Positions 1 to 7,317 of a stretch of DNA of 12,870 nucleotides are shown piece by piece. Every line of letters begins with the position of its first letter. Position 1 is the stretch's first letter. The stretch is from Ruminococcus sp. UBA4275 (GTDB taxonomy: Bacteria; Bacillota; Clostridia; Oscillospirales; Ruminococcaceae): positions 1 to 12,870 of the forward strand of contig DGVV01000095.1 of assembly GCA_002395085.1 (NCBI GenBank), read 5' to 3'. The position numbers were made by a program, and so were the translations under genes. The notes beneath the pieces are model-generated. The model saw nothing but the letters and a program-made list of their open reading frames with translations. It was not told where the DNA came from and did no database searches.

Positions 1-1
1 A

Positions 2-46
2 TCATCGCGCAGCGATACCTTTATCAACAAGCTGAGCCTCCCCTGA
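2..46 (+). CDS. possible C-terminal end of an upstream gene (partial)
   Basis: Only about 14 codons are visible, reading SSRSDTFINKLSLP and then TGA. This frame is preferred over the other open frame (stop at 33-35) because its codons (AGC, ACC, ATC, AAC, AAG, CTG, CTC) match the usage of the genes in this window, whereas the alternative uses ATA, TTA, TCA and ACA. The stop would lie inside the left arm of the terminator hairpin that follows. No function can be inferred, and the reading frame is uncertain. Confidence 0.35.
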   Translation, partial: SSRSDTFINKLSLP

Positions 47-66
47 AAAAACAGGGGAGGCTTTTT
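35..66 (+). terminator. intrinsic terminator of the upstream plus-strand gene
   Basis: There is a perfect 11-bp GC-rich stem (AGCCTCCCCTG at 35-45 with its complement at 52-62) around a six-A loop, followed at once by a run of T (62-66). The T run is on the plus-strand side. Read from the minus strand the stem is followed by CAGCTTGTTG, so it would be a poorer terminator for the alpha-galactosidase operon, which ends at 91. Confidence 0.85.
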
Positions 67-90
67 CGTAACTGTGTTTCCGGAGGACGT

Positions 91-1725
91 TCAGATCCTG
101 TACCGCCGTGTATAGGTCTTTTCGCCGTACCGGAATGTGATCTCCAGCAGATCACCGTGCATTTCCGCTTGCAGAATTTCCGCATCCCGCAGCTTCATCA
201 TCCGGTTCAGAATCTTTTTCTGCTCCTGCGTATACAGCGCGCCGTCATCAGATGTAAACAGCACACTGCCTGTCAGTGCGTTGATCTCCGCGAGGGTGCG
301 CTTCTGCGCTTCTGACATCGCCGTATCGTTCTGTCGCAGCAGAAAAACATCCGGATCATTGCCGAATGCGCGGCCGTTCAGCTGCCGCCGGAAAACGCTG
401 TTGAGGATGCTGCGTTTCGTGCTGACCCGTTCGCGGTGCATCAGGCGCATATACGGCTTGTCGTCCCAATCCAGCGAGACATCGCAGCCGATGCGGCAGT
501 AATCCACCTTGCCGAATGCCGCCGCCAGCGGAACGCCGCAGCCGAGAATCTGCGCATCTCCTGCAATTTCACGCAGGAAATCCAGCGCTTCAAACATGAT
601 CTGTCCGCGGGTTTTATCGTGCCGCGGTTCGAGACAGACTGCATACAGAAAATCGAGTTTCAGCAGTCGGAAGCCCCATTCCTGCACGATGACACGGAAA
701 ACATTGCGCAGATAGGCGCGCACTTCCGCATTGTAAATATCCAGTGCATAGAATCCGCTCCAGTTTGAGCCGCCGCAGACCGGTTTAACGTCTGCATTAT
801 GTACCAGCCAATCCCGATGCTGCCGGTAGATTTCGGAATCCCGCTCACAGACAAACGGTGCAAGCCAGATGCCTGCGCAGTATCCTGCCGCGTGAATCTC
901 CTGCACAATCGGCTGCAAGCCCTTCGGGAATTTGCTGTGCTGCACAGTGACCCAGTCGCCAACTGCTGTCTGCCAGCCGTCGTCAATCTGAAACACGTCA
1001 GCTTTCTGCGGCAGCGCCTGCAATCCGTGCAGATCATCCAGCAGTTTGCCTGCGCTGATATTCTGATAATGCCTGTACCAGCTCGTATAGCCCAGCAGCG
1101 GCGCGGCTGCTTTCGGCGCGATGCCAAGTGCATCGAAATATGCATCAAAGACCTCACGCTCCGTGCCTTCTGCGAAGAAAAGCTCCATGCTGTAGCCGCC
1201 GGTGAAATGCAGCCCTTCGCAGTCGCGGCAGAATTCCAGCATATCATCCTCGGTTTGCGTGCGGATGCAGGTGAAGCCGTCCTGTTCATTGAGCGATGCA
1301 AAGAGGAAATAGTGATCGCCGCGGCGGACATAGCCATAGCTCCAGCCGTGCAGAAATCCCTTGGAATTCGGATACGATGTGAAATTGTAGTCGCCGTACT
1401 GCGAAAAGGCGTATTTCTCCGTGACCGGTTTCGGGATGTGATCAATGCCGCGCATTTTATCATGCACGGTATGCTCCGTGCTGTCTGTCCACGACTGATA
1501 GCCGTTCAGGAAGATGCGGTCATCCTCCGAAAACGGATATTTGAAATTTGCGTTCAGTGTTTTGAGCTTGATTTCACGTTCTGCGAAAATCCGGATGTGA
1601 ACGCGGTTTGCGGATTGTTCCGCCGTCATGCGGACGGCATCCGTCTGCACCGTGCCGGCGGGTGTCATCAGGAGATAACTGCCGCTCTCATCTTCAAAGC
1701 GCAGCATGATTCGTTTCAGTTCCAT
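91..1725 (-). CDS. alpha-galactosidase, GH36 (Thermotoga GalA-like short form)
   Basis: Hydrolyses terminal alpha-1,6-linked galactose from melibiose, raffinose and related oligosaccharides by a retaining mechanism. The 544-residue protein has no signal peptide, so it should act in the cytoplasm. An N-terminal beta-rich domain (about 1-200) precedes a TIM barrel. FQIDDGW (245-251) is a substrate-pocket strand; the likely nucleophile is D358 in KLDFLYA, and the likely acid/base is D415 in RIGCDVSLDW. ILGCGVPL (393-400) and the later NDPD (456-459) also fit clan GH-D enzymes. From memory, the length and motif order resemble the roughly 550-residue Thermotoga maritima enzyme rather than the 700-residue forms, so it is not truncated. 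The ATG has a GAGGTGG ribosome site whose first bases include the stop codon of the transporter gene, which implies translational coupling in a regulator-transporter-hydrolase operon. Exact substrate preference cannot be read from sequence. Confidence 0.93.
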   Translation of the reverse strand: MELKRIMLRFEDESGSYLLMTPAGTVQTDAVRMTAEQSANRVHIRIFAEREIKLKTLNANFKYPFSEDDRIFLNGYQSWTDSTEHTVHDKMRGIDHIPKPVTEKYAFSQYGDYNFTSYPNSKGFLHGWSYGYVRRGDHYFLFASLNEQDGFTCIRTQTEDDMLEFCRDCEGLHFTGGYSMELFFAEGTEREVFDAYFDALGIAPKAAAPLLGYTSWYRHYQNISAGKLLDDLHGLQALPQKADVFQIDDGWQTAVGDWVTVQHSKFPKGLQPIVQEIHAAGYCAGIWLAPFVCERDSEIYRQHRDWLVHNADVKPVCGGSNWSGFYALDIYNAEVRAYLRNVFRVIVQEWGFRLLKLDFLYAVCLEPRHDKTRGQIMFEALDFLREIAGDAQILGCGVPLAAAFGKVDYCRIGCDVSLDWDDKPYMRLMHRERVSTKRSILNSVFRRQLNGRAFGNDPDVFLLRQNDTAMSEAQKRTLAEINALTGSVLFTSDDGALYTQEQKKILNRMMKLRDAEILQAEMHGDLLEITFRYGEKTYTRRYRI

Positions 1726-1734
1726 ACGTCCACC

Positions 1735-3126
1735 TCATTTCTGTTCCGTTGTGATGCTCTCCAGAACCTTTTTTTCATTGTAGCGCAGGAATACGATGCC
1801 GCCCAGCAGACACAGCACGGCTGCAATCAGGGCGGTCAGGCGATAGCCCATGCCGTAGCCGGATTCGCCCTTGGGAATCTCCTTGCCGATCAGTGCGATG
1901 CTTGTGAAAAGCAGCATGGCAGCGGATTGGCCAAGCTTAAAGGCGAAGGTGCGCGCTGCATAGAACATTCCCTGACGGCTTTCTCCGGTTTCGATTTTAT
2001 CCGCTTCGGAGATGTCTGCGACGACTGCCTGCGGGAGAATGCCGAGAATTGCCATCGGCACGGCTGCAAGCACCGCAACCAGAATGCCGTATGCCATTGC
2101 CGGAACGGGCAGCAGACCTGCACCCGCCGTCACGAGGAAGGTGAACGCAAAGAACAGGAATGCAAACGCAATCAGCTTTTTCTTGCCCAGCTTCTTCGAG
2201 AGGATGTTGACGACCGGATAGCAGCAGAGCGAGAAGCCGGTCATGACCGCAAACAGCGGGAAGGTCATCGCGGAATCCAGACCCATCAGCACCGTGATGT
2301 AGAATGAGAGTCCGGTCTGAAAGAGGGTCAGCCCGACCCAATAGAGGATGTCGGAACAGACGAACAGGCGGAAATCCTTGTTGCGGAAGGTTGCCGCCAG
2401 CGAGGAGAATGCCGGTGTTTTGCTGGGGGCTGTATCCGCATAGGTGTTTTCGTCAATGGCAAAAGCCGGCACAAGCATACAAACCGCAGCCAGTGCCGCC
2501 AGAATCGCGACGGTCAGGCGGTAGCTGCCGGCATAGCCCAGCGAGGACATGAAAATCCCCGCGATATTCGGCACAAGATAGGCAAATGCCGTGCCGAGAA
2601 AATAGGTCACAGAGATGTAGGTTGAGAGATTGATCCGTGCATTCTGCGTGCGTCCCAGTTCGGGAATGAGCGCATTATAGGGCGTACAGTAGCAGGTCAT
2701 GCAGAGATAAAAGAGCATCGCAAAGACAAACAGCCACGCGGTATTCGCGCCGCTTGTCCCCGCGACCGGCGAGCAGAACAGCAGCACCGTCACCAGCGCA
2801 AAGGGGATTGCCGCATAGCGCAGGAAGGGGATGCGTCTGCCGAGGCGGTGCGTGAGCGAATCCGATTTGCCGGCGATAAGCGGATCGGTCACGGCATCAA
2901 AGATTCTGCCCAGTGCCGTGATCATGCCGATGGCGGTCAGACCCAGCACTGTACCCTGCGGAAGAAAGATAAGCTGTCCTTTCGCAATTTCCTCCTGACT
3001 GGGCTGGAAGAAGAAGACCAGCCAGTTGGAAATCAGACCGGAAAGGATCGACCAGCCAAGCTGACCGATTGCAAAAATCAGGAGGATTTTATTAGAAGCA
3101 GCTTTCTTTTCTTTCATGGAGATCAC
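1735..3126 (-). CDS. GPH-family (MelB-like) sugar:cation symporter
   Basis: Major facilitator protein of the glycoside-pentoside-hexuronide:cation symporter family, about 460 residues with some 12 hydrophobic segments, located in the inner membrane. The family signature is at about 73-100 (GRIFDAVTDPL, then LGRRIPFLR). By alignment from memory with E. coli MelB, D77 and D81 match its cation-binding D55 and D59, while MelB N58 is replaced by T80, which could alter cation preference. It probably imports the alpha-galactoside cleaved by the neighbouring GH36 enzyme. The GTG at 3126 overlaps the TGA of the TetR gene (GTGA). An ATG at 3117 (MKEKKAASNK) has a plausible GGGGTG ribosome site and may be the true start, making 460 residues. 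Its stop lies 9 bases before the alpha-galactosidase ATG. Confidence 0.9.
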   Translation of the reverse strand: MISMKEKKAASNKILLIFAIGQLGWSILSGLISNWLVFFFQPSQEEIAKGQLIFLPQGTVLGLTAIGMITALGRIFDAVTDPLIAGKSDSLTHRLGRRIPFLRYAAIPFALVTVLLFCSPVAGTSGANTAWLFVFAMLFYLCMTCYCTPYNALIPELGRTQNARINLSTYISVTYFLGTAFAYLVPNIAGIFMSSLGYAGSYRLTVAILAALAAVCMLVPAFAIDENTYADTAPSKTPAFSSLAATFRNKDFRLFVCSDILYWVGLTLFQTGLSFYITVLMGLDSAMTFPLFAVMTGFSLCCYPVVNILSKKLGKKKLIAFAFLFFAFTFLVTAGAGLLPVPAMAYGILVAVLAAVPMAILGILPQAVVADISEADKIETGESRQGMFYAARTFAFKLGQSAAMLLFTSIALIGKEIPKGESGYGMGYRLTALIAAVLCLLGGIVFLRYNEKKVLESITTEQK

Positions 3127-3791
3127 CCCGTTTTCCGTACAAAAAACGCAGCCGTCTCAATCATGGTTTCGAGTTCTTTTCTGCCCATCGAGAAATCATC
3201 CGAGGGGAGGAGTTCGCCCTGAAGCAGCTTTTTGGTCAGCTCCATCATGGCGTGCGCATAGGTGAGATAGAACAGCGGGAAGGAGAAATCCTCCCGCACA
3301 GTGCCGTCCGCGATGCCGGTTTTGTAGGCGGTATCAAAGAGCGGATAGAAATTGATGACCGCTTTTTCGTAATCGGCAAGTGCAGCCTGCGGCACATTCT
3401 CGCGGATGATAAACTGGTCGAATTCCGCAAGCAGCCGCATGAAATCGGCGTGTGCATCATACAGCACCAGATACATCCGCATGAGGTCTGTAAGCTGCTT
3501 GAGGCCGGTCTGCTTTGTAAAGACATCCGATTCAAACACGCCGTCGAACATTGCTTTGAGCTGTTCCCAGAGGTAGGTCATCGCGGCGATGACCATGCCG
3601 GTTTTCGCGCCGTAATAGCGATAAAGTGTAGCCACGCCGACGCCGCTTGCATCCGCAATATCGGTCATTTTGACAGGCTCAATGCCGTTCTGGAGGAACA
3701 AATCCGCGCTGACAGTAATGGCTTTTTCCATGCGTCGGTTGCGAGCATTCGTATCCTGCATCAAATCCTGCTGAAAATTCTGGTAATCCAC
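3123..3791 (-). CDS. TetR/AcrR-family transcriptional regulator
   Basis: 222-residue one-component regulator. The N-terminal helix-turn-helix (about 41-62, with KMTDIADASGVG and ATLYRYYGAKTG) is typical of TetR. The rest is a helical ligand and dimerisation domain with no family-specific motif. The start is GTG at 3791, with GGAGGG seven bases upstream; the nearer ATG is out of frame. It is the first gene of the transporter/alpha-galactosidase operon and stands next to a cluster of palindromes in the divergent gap, so it probably represses its own operon and perhaps the divergent gene. The effector is presumably a sugar or a sugar-derived molecule, but that is inference. TetR control of an alpha-galactoside operon is less usual than LacI or AraC control. 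Confidence 0.92.
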   Translation of the reverse strand: MDYQNFQQDLMQDTNARNRRMEKAITVSADLFLQNGIEPVKMTDIADASGVGVATLYRYYGAKTGMVIAAMTYLWEQLKAMFDGVFESDVFTKQTGLKQLTDLMRMYLVLYDAHADFMRLLAEFDQFIIRENVPQAALADYEKAVINFYPLFDTAYKTGIADGTVREDFSFPLFYLTYAHAMMELTKKLLQGELLPSDDFSMGRKELETMIETAAFFVRKTG

Positions 3792-3811
3792 TTGACATCC
3801 CTCCGGTTTTA

Positions 3812-3828
3812 TGATAGACTATATATCA
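3812..3828. promoter_or_regulatory. degenerate TetR-type operator copy
   Basis: TGATAGACTATATATCA keeps the outer TGATA/TATCA arms of the two better palindromes nearby but differs in the inner bases. It is the copy closest to the TetR gene, ending about 21 bases upstream of its GTG, so a bound repressor here would block transcription of the minus-strand operon. Confidence 0.45.
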
Positions 3829-3834
3829 GGGAGT

Positions 3835-3853
3835 TTGATAGTGAGACTATCAA
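3835..3853. promoter_or_regulatory. palindromic operator, likely for the TetR regulator
   Basis: Perfect 8-bp inverted repeat TTGATAGT-GAG-ACTATCAA in the gap between the TetR gene and the divergent gene. Size and symmetry fit a TetR dimer site. It is the best-formed of three related sites, and its centre lies 20 bp from that of the next copy. Confidence 0.7.
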
Positions 3854-3855
3854 TG

Positions 3856-3872
3856 TGATAGTCGGGCTATCA
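3856..3872. promoter_or_regulatory. second palindromic operator copy
   Basis: TGATAGTCGGGCTATCA matches the TGATAGT-n3-ACTATCA core of the site at 3835-3853 with one change (A to G) in the right arm. The 20-bp centre spacing would place two dimers on nearly the same face of the helix. An AT-rich segment to the right (TATTATAAAT, 3880-3889) could include the -10 region of the divergent plus-strand gene, but no clear -35 was found. Confidence 0.6.
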
Positions 3873-3932
3873 TGCCCTGTATTATAAATGTATCATATTT
3901 TTGACAGTTTGTCAAGTGGAAGGCGATATTTT

Positions 3933-5381
3933 ATGGACAGAACTGAACAGATCTTCGGGAATGAGATGCCTGTGCGCGTGATTCGACGCGCCGAACAGAA
4001 CAAGGAGAAATACCGCCGGAAGTACGGCGATGCGGAGCAGTTTCATCTCGCTGCAAAGCCTGCCCCTGCCATCGGGGAGCGGCTGGGCGTGCAGCAGCTT
4101 GTGATGAGCGAGACCCCCGCCGTGCAGTTTGATGACCGCAGCATCATCATCGGCAATATCCGTATGGGCTTCGGGCATTACCGCATTGCAATGGCAATGG
4201 CTTCCGCTGCCCATGCCCTTGGCTATACACCCTATTGGTTTGATCTGCACGCCTTCTCGGATGCCGCGCCCGGCAGAATTATCGGGGAGCAGAATCAGCT
4301 TTATTCGCTTGGCTCACGGCTTTCGCAGGCAGTTCCGCCGTTCAATAAGCTGGTCTGGGAGCCGCTGAACAGCGAGGGCTTCCGGCGGCTTTCCTATAAT
4401 AGCTCCGATCAGAAGACTGCGGAGCTGATGACCGGTGCGTATGCAGATTTGCCGAAGGATATTCCGTTTCTTGCCACGCACGTCTGGCCTGCGCAGGCGG
4501 CAATCCATGCCGGACTGACCCGCGTGGTCAATGCCGTGCCGGATAACTGGCCGATGGCGCTGCATCTCGCGGAAGGCGCACTGCATACAGTGCAGACTCC
4601 GTCCGCCGCCCTCGGATACCGTGCGCTGCGCGGCATGAACGGCAAGCGTCCGCTGAAGCCGATGCCGGCGGGATCTGTTGTCTGCACGGGGCATTACGTA
4701 GATCACGAGCTGGTCGCGAATATCGAATCAGACTGCGCACTGCGTCTGGAACGGATGCAGCACGGCAAGGCAAAGCGCTGGCTGCTTTCCATCGGCGGGG
4801 CAGGCGCACAGAAGGGGCTGTTTATCACGGTCATCCGGAAGCTGCTGCCGTTCATTCAGAAGGAGAAGGCGGCGCTGTTTGTCAATGTCGGTGATCATCT
4901 CGGCATCTGGCAGGAGATGGCTGCGGCTGTGCCGGAAATGAAGCCGCATCTGCATGAGCATTTTGCAGATTTTTACGAAGCTGCGCGCTTTTGTGATGAT
5001 GCTTATTATGGGGATGTCACGGGCATTCACGCCTTCAGCCATGCCGATGTGTTCGCGGCTGTTTATGTGACGAATCTGCTGATGCGCGTTTCGGATGTGC
5101 TGCTGACGAAACCGGGTGAACTTTCCTTCTACCCTGTTCCGAAACTCATGCTGCCGCGCGTCGGCGGACATGAAGCATGGGGTGCAATCCGTGCAGCAGA
5201 GGTCGGAGACGGCACATACGAGTGCAGAACACCTGCGGAGGTCATTCAGCTTTTGCAGCTTATGCAGCGGCATGATGATGTTCTTGCGGAGATGTGCGCG
5301 AATATTCAGGCTGCCAAGCAGGCTGGCATCTATGACGGTGCATACCGTGCCGTCAGGCTGACAGTCGGTGAAAAAGCCTGA
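3933..5381 (+). CDS. GT-B-fold glycosyltransferase-like protein, substrate unknown
   Basis: 482-residue soluble protein without signal peptide or membrane segment. Two Rossmann-like halves can be seen. The N-terminal half has IIIGNIRMGFGHYRIA (71-86), like the glycine-rich GxGH loop of MurG and diacylglycerol glucosyltransferases (GT28). The C-terminal half begins with RWLLSIGGAGAQKG (282-295) and contains DVLLTKPGELSFY (388-400), resembling the nucleotide-sugar-binding segment of MurG-like enzymes (ITKPG plus an acidic residue). H371-type acceptor residues cannot be assigned. A GT-B fold is therefore likely, but donor and acceptor are unknown and the protein could be a non-catalytic relative. 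The start chosen is the ATG at 3933 with GGAAGG nine bases upstream; an in-frame ATG at 3888 lies in the AT-rich control region and has no ribosome site. It diverges from the TetR operon and may share its operators. Confidence 0.75.
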   Translation: MDRTEQIFGNEMPVRVIRRAEQNKEKYRRKYGDAEQFHLAAKPAPAIGERLGVQQLVMSETPAVQFDDRSIIIGNIRMGFGHYRIAMAMASAAHALGYTPYWFDLHAFSDAAPGRIIGEQNQLYSLGSRLSQAVPPFNKLVWEPLNSEGFRRLSYNSSDQKTAELMTGAYADLPKDIPFLATHVWPAQAAIHAGLTRVVNAVPDNWPMALHLAEGALHTVQTPSAALGYRALRGMNGKRPLKPMPAGSVVCTGHYVDHELVANIESDCALRLERMQHGKAKRWLLSIGGAGAQKGLFITVIRKLLPFIQKEKAALFVNVGDHLGIWQEMAAAVPEMKPHLHEHFADFYEAARFCDDAYYGDVTGIHAFSHADVFAAVYVTNLLMRVSDVLLTKPGELSFYPVPKLMLPRVGGHEAWGAIRAAEVGDGTYECRTPAEVIQLLQLMQRHDDVLAEMCANIQAAKQAGIYDGAYRAVRLTVGEKA

Positions 5382-5395
5382 TTCCATTGAGATAT

Positions 5396-5435
5396 GACCG
5401 GCTTTCTGCGTCTGCGGAGAGCCGGTCTGCCTGTT
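5396..5435 (+). terminator. possible weak terminator after the GT-B gene
   Basis: An 8-bp inverted repeat (GACCGGCT at 5396-5403, AGCCGGTC at 5420-5427) with a 16-base loop lies 15 bases after the stop codon. It is followed only by TGCCTGTTTCG, so the T tail is poor and termination may be incomplete. Confidence 0.5.
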
Positions 5436-5481
5436 TCGCCTTAAAATCTTATGAAGAAACGTGCGGAAATGCCGTTGCGTC

Positions 5482-5510
5482 TTGCATTTTCATGCGAAAT
5501 CTGTTATAAT
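5482..5510 (+). promoter_or_regulatory. sigma-A promoter of the deoB operon
   Basis: TTGCAT (5482-5487), 17-bp spacer, TATAAT (5505-5510), with an extended -10 TG at 5502-5503. Transcription should start near 5517, about 33 bases before the deoB ATG. No operator or riboswitch is visible in the short leader. Confidence 0.85.
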
Positions 5511-5549
5511 AACAATGTATGCAACAAAAAGATAAAGGAGGTTGAATCC

Positions 5550-6731
5550 ATGAAGCGAATTTTCCTGATTGTGCTGGACAGCTGCGGCTGCGGCGAACTG
5601 CCCGATTCGGCTGCCTTCGGAGATGAAGGATCGCACACCATCCGCACCTGCGTACAGACCGGTGACCTGAATGTGCCGAATCTCACGAAAATGGGACTGT
5701 TCAACATCGACGGCATCGGATGCGGGGAAGCGGCTGCATCGCCTGCGGCGGCTTACGGCAAATGCGCAGAGCGTTCCGCCGGCAAGGATACCATGACCGG
5801 TCACTGGGAGATTGCAGGTCTCATCTCGAATGTCCCGATGAAGACTTATCCGGACGGTTTTCCGCAGGAAGTTCTGGACCGCCTGCGTGCGGCTTCCGGC
5901 AGGGAAATCCTCTGCAATCTGCCGTATTCCGGTACAGAGGTCATCCGCGATTACGGCAGACAGCATCTCGAAACCGGTGCGCTGATCGTTTATACTTCTG
6001 CGGACAGTGTGCTGCAAATCGCGGCGCATGAAGATGTGATCCCCGTGCCGGAACTGTACCGCATCTGCGAACAGGCGAGGGAGATTATGCAGGGCGAATA
6101 CGCCGTCGGACGCATCATCGCAAGACCGTTCGTCGGGACGTATCCCGATTTTACGCGCACGCCGAACCGCCACGATTACGCGACTGCTCCCTTTGCACCG
6201 ACTGCCCTTGACTACATCAGGGATGCCGGCATGGATGTGATCTCCGTTGGCAAAATCCGTGATATTTTTGACGGACACGGCATCACGGAGGGCAACCGCA
6301 CACAGTCCAATGACGACGGCATGGGCAAGACCATCCAGATTGCGGCGCGCGATTTCACGGGACTCTGCTTTGTCAATCTCGTGGAATTTGACAGCGCTTA
6401 CGGGCATCGCCGCGACCGTGCAGGCTATACGCGTGCGCTCAATACCTTCGATGCACAGCTTGGTGCGCTGCTGCCGCAGCTTGGCGATGACGATTTGCTG
6501 ATGCTGACCGCCGATCACGGCTGCGACCCCGCCGCGCACGGCACAGATCATACCCGCGAGTATATCCCGCTGATCGTCTGGGGCAAACAGGTCAAGCCGG
6601 TGAATCTCGGCATCCGCACGGGCTTCTCAGACATCGGACAGACCGTGCTGGAAGCACTTGGCATCTCCGGCGAGGGGCTTGCCGGAACCAGCTTCCTGCG
6701 CGAGATCCTGTTCGGTGCGAGGGAGACATAA
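5550..6731 (+). CDS. deoB: phosphopentomutase
   Basis: Interconverts ribose 1-phosphate (or deoxyribose 1-phosphate) and the 5-phosphate, linking nucleoside breakdown to the pentose phosphate pathway; cytoplasmic, two metal ions. At 393 residues it has the usual family length. Visible motifs are those of the alkaline-phosphatase superfamily mutase: metal-binding D10 in IVLDSCGCGELPD, the GKDTMTGHWE segment (78-87) that carries the phosphorylated threonine, SADSVLQIAAHE (150-161), D281 and H286 in VEFDSAYGH, D322-H323 in TADHGCDP, and H334 in GTDHTREYIPL. The ATG at 5550 has a perfect AAAGGAGG eight bases upstream; the frame stays open back to 5451, but that part overlaps the promoter. It is the first gene of a possible five-gene transcript and is followed four bases later by a flavin reductase-like gene, not by the usual nucleoside phosphorylase or deaminase. 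Confidence 0.97.
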   Translation: MKRIFLIVLDSCGCGELPDSAAFGDEGSHTIRTCVQTGDLNVPNLTKMGLFNIDGIGCGEAAASPAAAYGKCAERSAGKDTMTGHWEIAGLISNVPMKTYPDGFPQEVLDRLRAASGREILCNLPYSGTEVIRDYGRQHLETGALIVYTSADSVLQIAAHEDVIPVPELYRICEQAREIMQGEYAVGRIIARPFVGTYPDFTRTPNRHDYATAPFAPTALDYIRDAGMDVISVGKIRDIFDGHGITEGNRTQSNDDGMGKTIQIAARDFTGLCFVNLVEFDSAYGHRRDRAGYTRALNTFDAQLGALLPQLGDDDLLMLTADHGCDPAAHGTDHTREYIPLIVWGKQVKPVNLGIRTGFSDIGQTVLEALGISGEGLAGTSFLREILFGARET

Positions 6732-6735
6732 CATC

Positions 6736-7317
6736 ATGGCAAAGCAGATCTGGAAAGGCGGCGCGATGCTCGCACCCGTGCCGCCTGTACTCGTCACCTG
6801 CGGAACGGCAGAGCAGGCAAATGTCCTCACAATCGGCTGGACAGGCATTTGCGCGACACATCCGCCGATGACCTATATTTCTGTGCGTCCCACGCGCCAT
6901 TCCTATGCGATCATCAAGGAGCGCGGCACGTTCGCGATCAACCTCACCACCACCGCAATGGTGCGCGCCGTTGATTTCTGCGGCGTGCGCTCCGGCAGAG
7001 ACACCGACAAGATCGCTGCCTGCGGGCTGCACCTCGCCGCCGCTGCGCAGGACGGCACTCCCGTTTTGGAGGAAGCGCCGCTCAGCCTGATCTGCCGCGT
7101 GAAGCAGATCATTCCGCTTGGTTCTCATGATATGTTCCTCGCGGAGATCACCGATACGGTTGCAGATGAGCGGTATATTGACAGCAAGGGCAAACTCAAT
7201 TTGCAGCAGAGCGGATTGCTCGCTTATGCACACGGCGAGTACTTCGCCCTCGGACGGAAATGCGGCTCGTTCGGATACTCTGTCCGGAAAAAGAAAAGAG
7301 GAGTGAAAAAGGCATGA
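6736..7317 (+). CDS. flavin reductase-like, FMN-binding split-barrel protein
   Basis: 193-residue cytoplasmic protein of the flavin reductase (Flavin_Reduct, split beta-barrel) family, whose members bind FMN and either reduce flavin with NAD(P)H or use it in other redox reactions. The family pattern is clear: PVPPVLVTCG (14-23), then ANVLTIGWTGICATHPPM (28-45), SVRPTRHSY (49-57), FAINL (66-70) and the TDKIAACGL region (90-98). The physiological substrate cannot be told. The start at 6736 (MAKQIW) follows the deoB stop by four bases, with GAGGGAG upstream inside deoB; a longer in-frame reading from 6658 lies within deoB and is not favoured. Its stop overlaps the next start as ATGA, so expression with the NADAR gene is probably coupled. 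Confidence 0.88.
   Translation: MAKQIWKGGAMLAPVPPVLVTCGTAEQANVLTIGWTGICATHPPMTYISVRPTRHSYAIIKERGTFAINLTTTAMVRAVDFCGVRSGRDTDKIAACGLHLAAAAQDGTPVLEEAPLSLICRVKQIIPLGSHDMFLAEITDTVADERYIDSKGKLNLQQSGLLAYAHGEYFALGRKCGSFGYSVRKKKRGVKKA

Larger units (their letters stand above)
3787..3920. repeat. 11-bp inverted repeat bracketing the divergent control region
   Basis: TCCACTTGACA at 3787-3797 is the exact reverse complement of TGTCAAGTGGA at 3910-3920. The left copy covers the GTG start of the TetR gene; the right copy runs into the GGAAGG ribosome site of the plus-strand gene. The right copy is also part of a local palindrome, TTGACA-GTT-TGTCAA (3901-3915). It might be a further protein site or an echo of duplication; chance cannot be excluded. 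Confidence 0.5.

Noticed and set aside
799..2307. 502-codon open frame on the plus strand opposite the alpha-galactosidase and transporter genes
   Set aside because: It runs across two well-recognised minus-strand genes, has a His/Cys/Arg-rich composition with no motif, and no ribosome site. It is an antisense shadow.
3888..3932. Earlier in-frame ATG for the GT-B-like gene
   Set aside because: It lies in the AT-rich operator region without a ribosome site; the ATG at 3933 has GGAAGG at suitable distance.
5451..5549. N-terminal extension of deoB (33 extra codons)
   Set aside because: The extension covers the -35 and -10 boxes, while the ATG at 5550 has a perfect AAAGGAGG and gives the normal family N-terminus MKRIFLIVLD.
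5490..6551. 353-codon minus-strand open frame opposite deoB
   Set aside because: deoB has all its catalytic motifs on the plus strand; this frame has no domain and ends in the deoB promoter.
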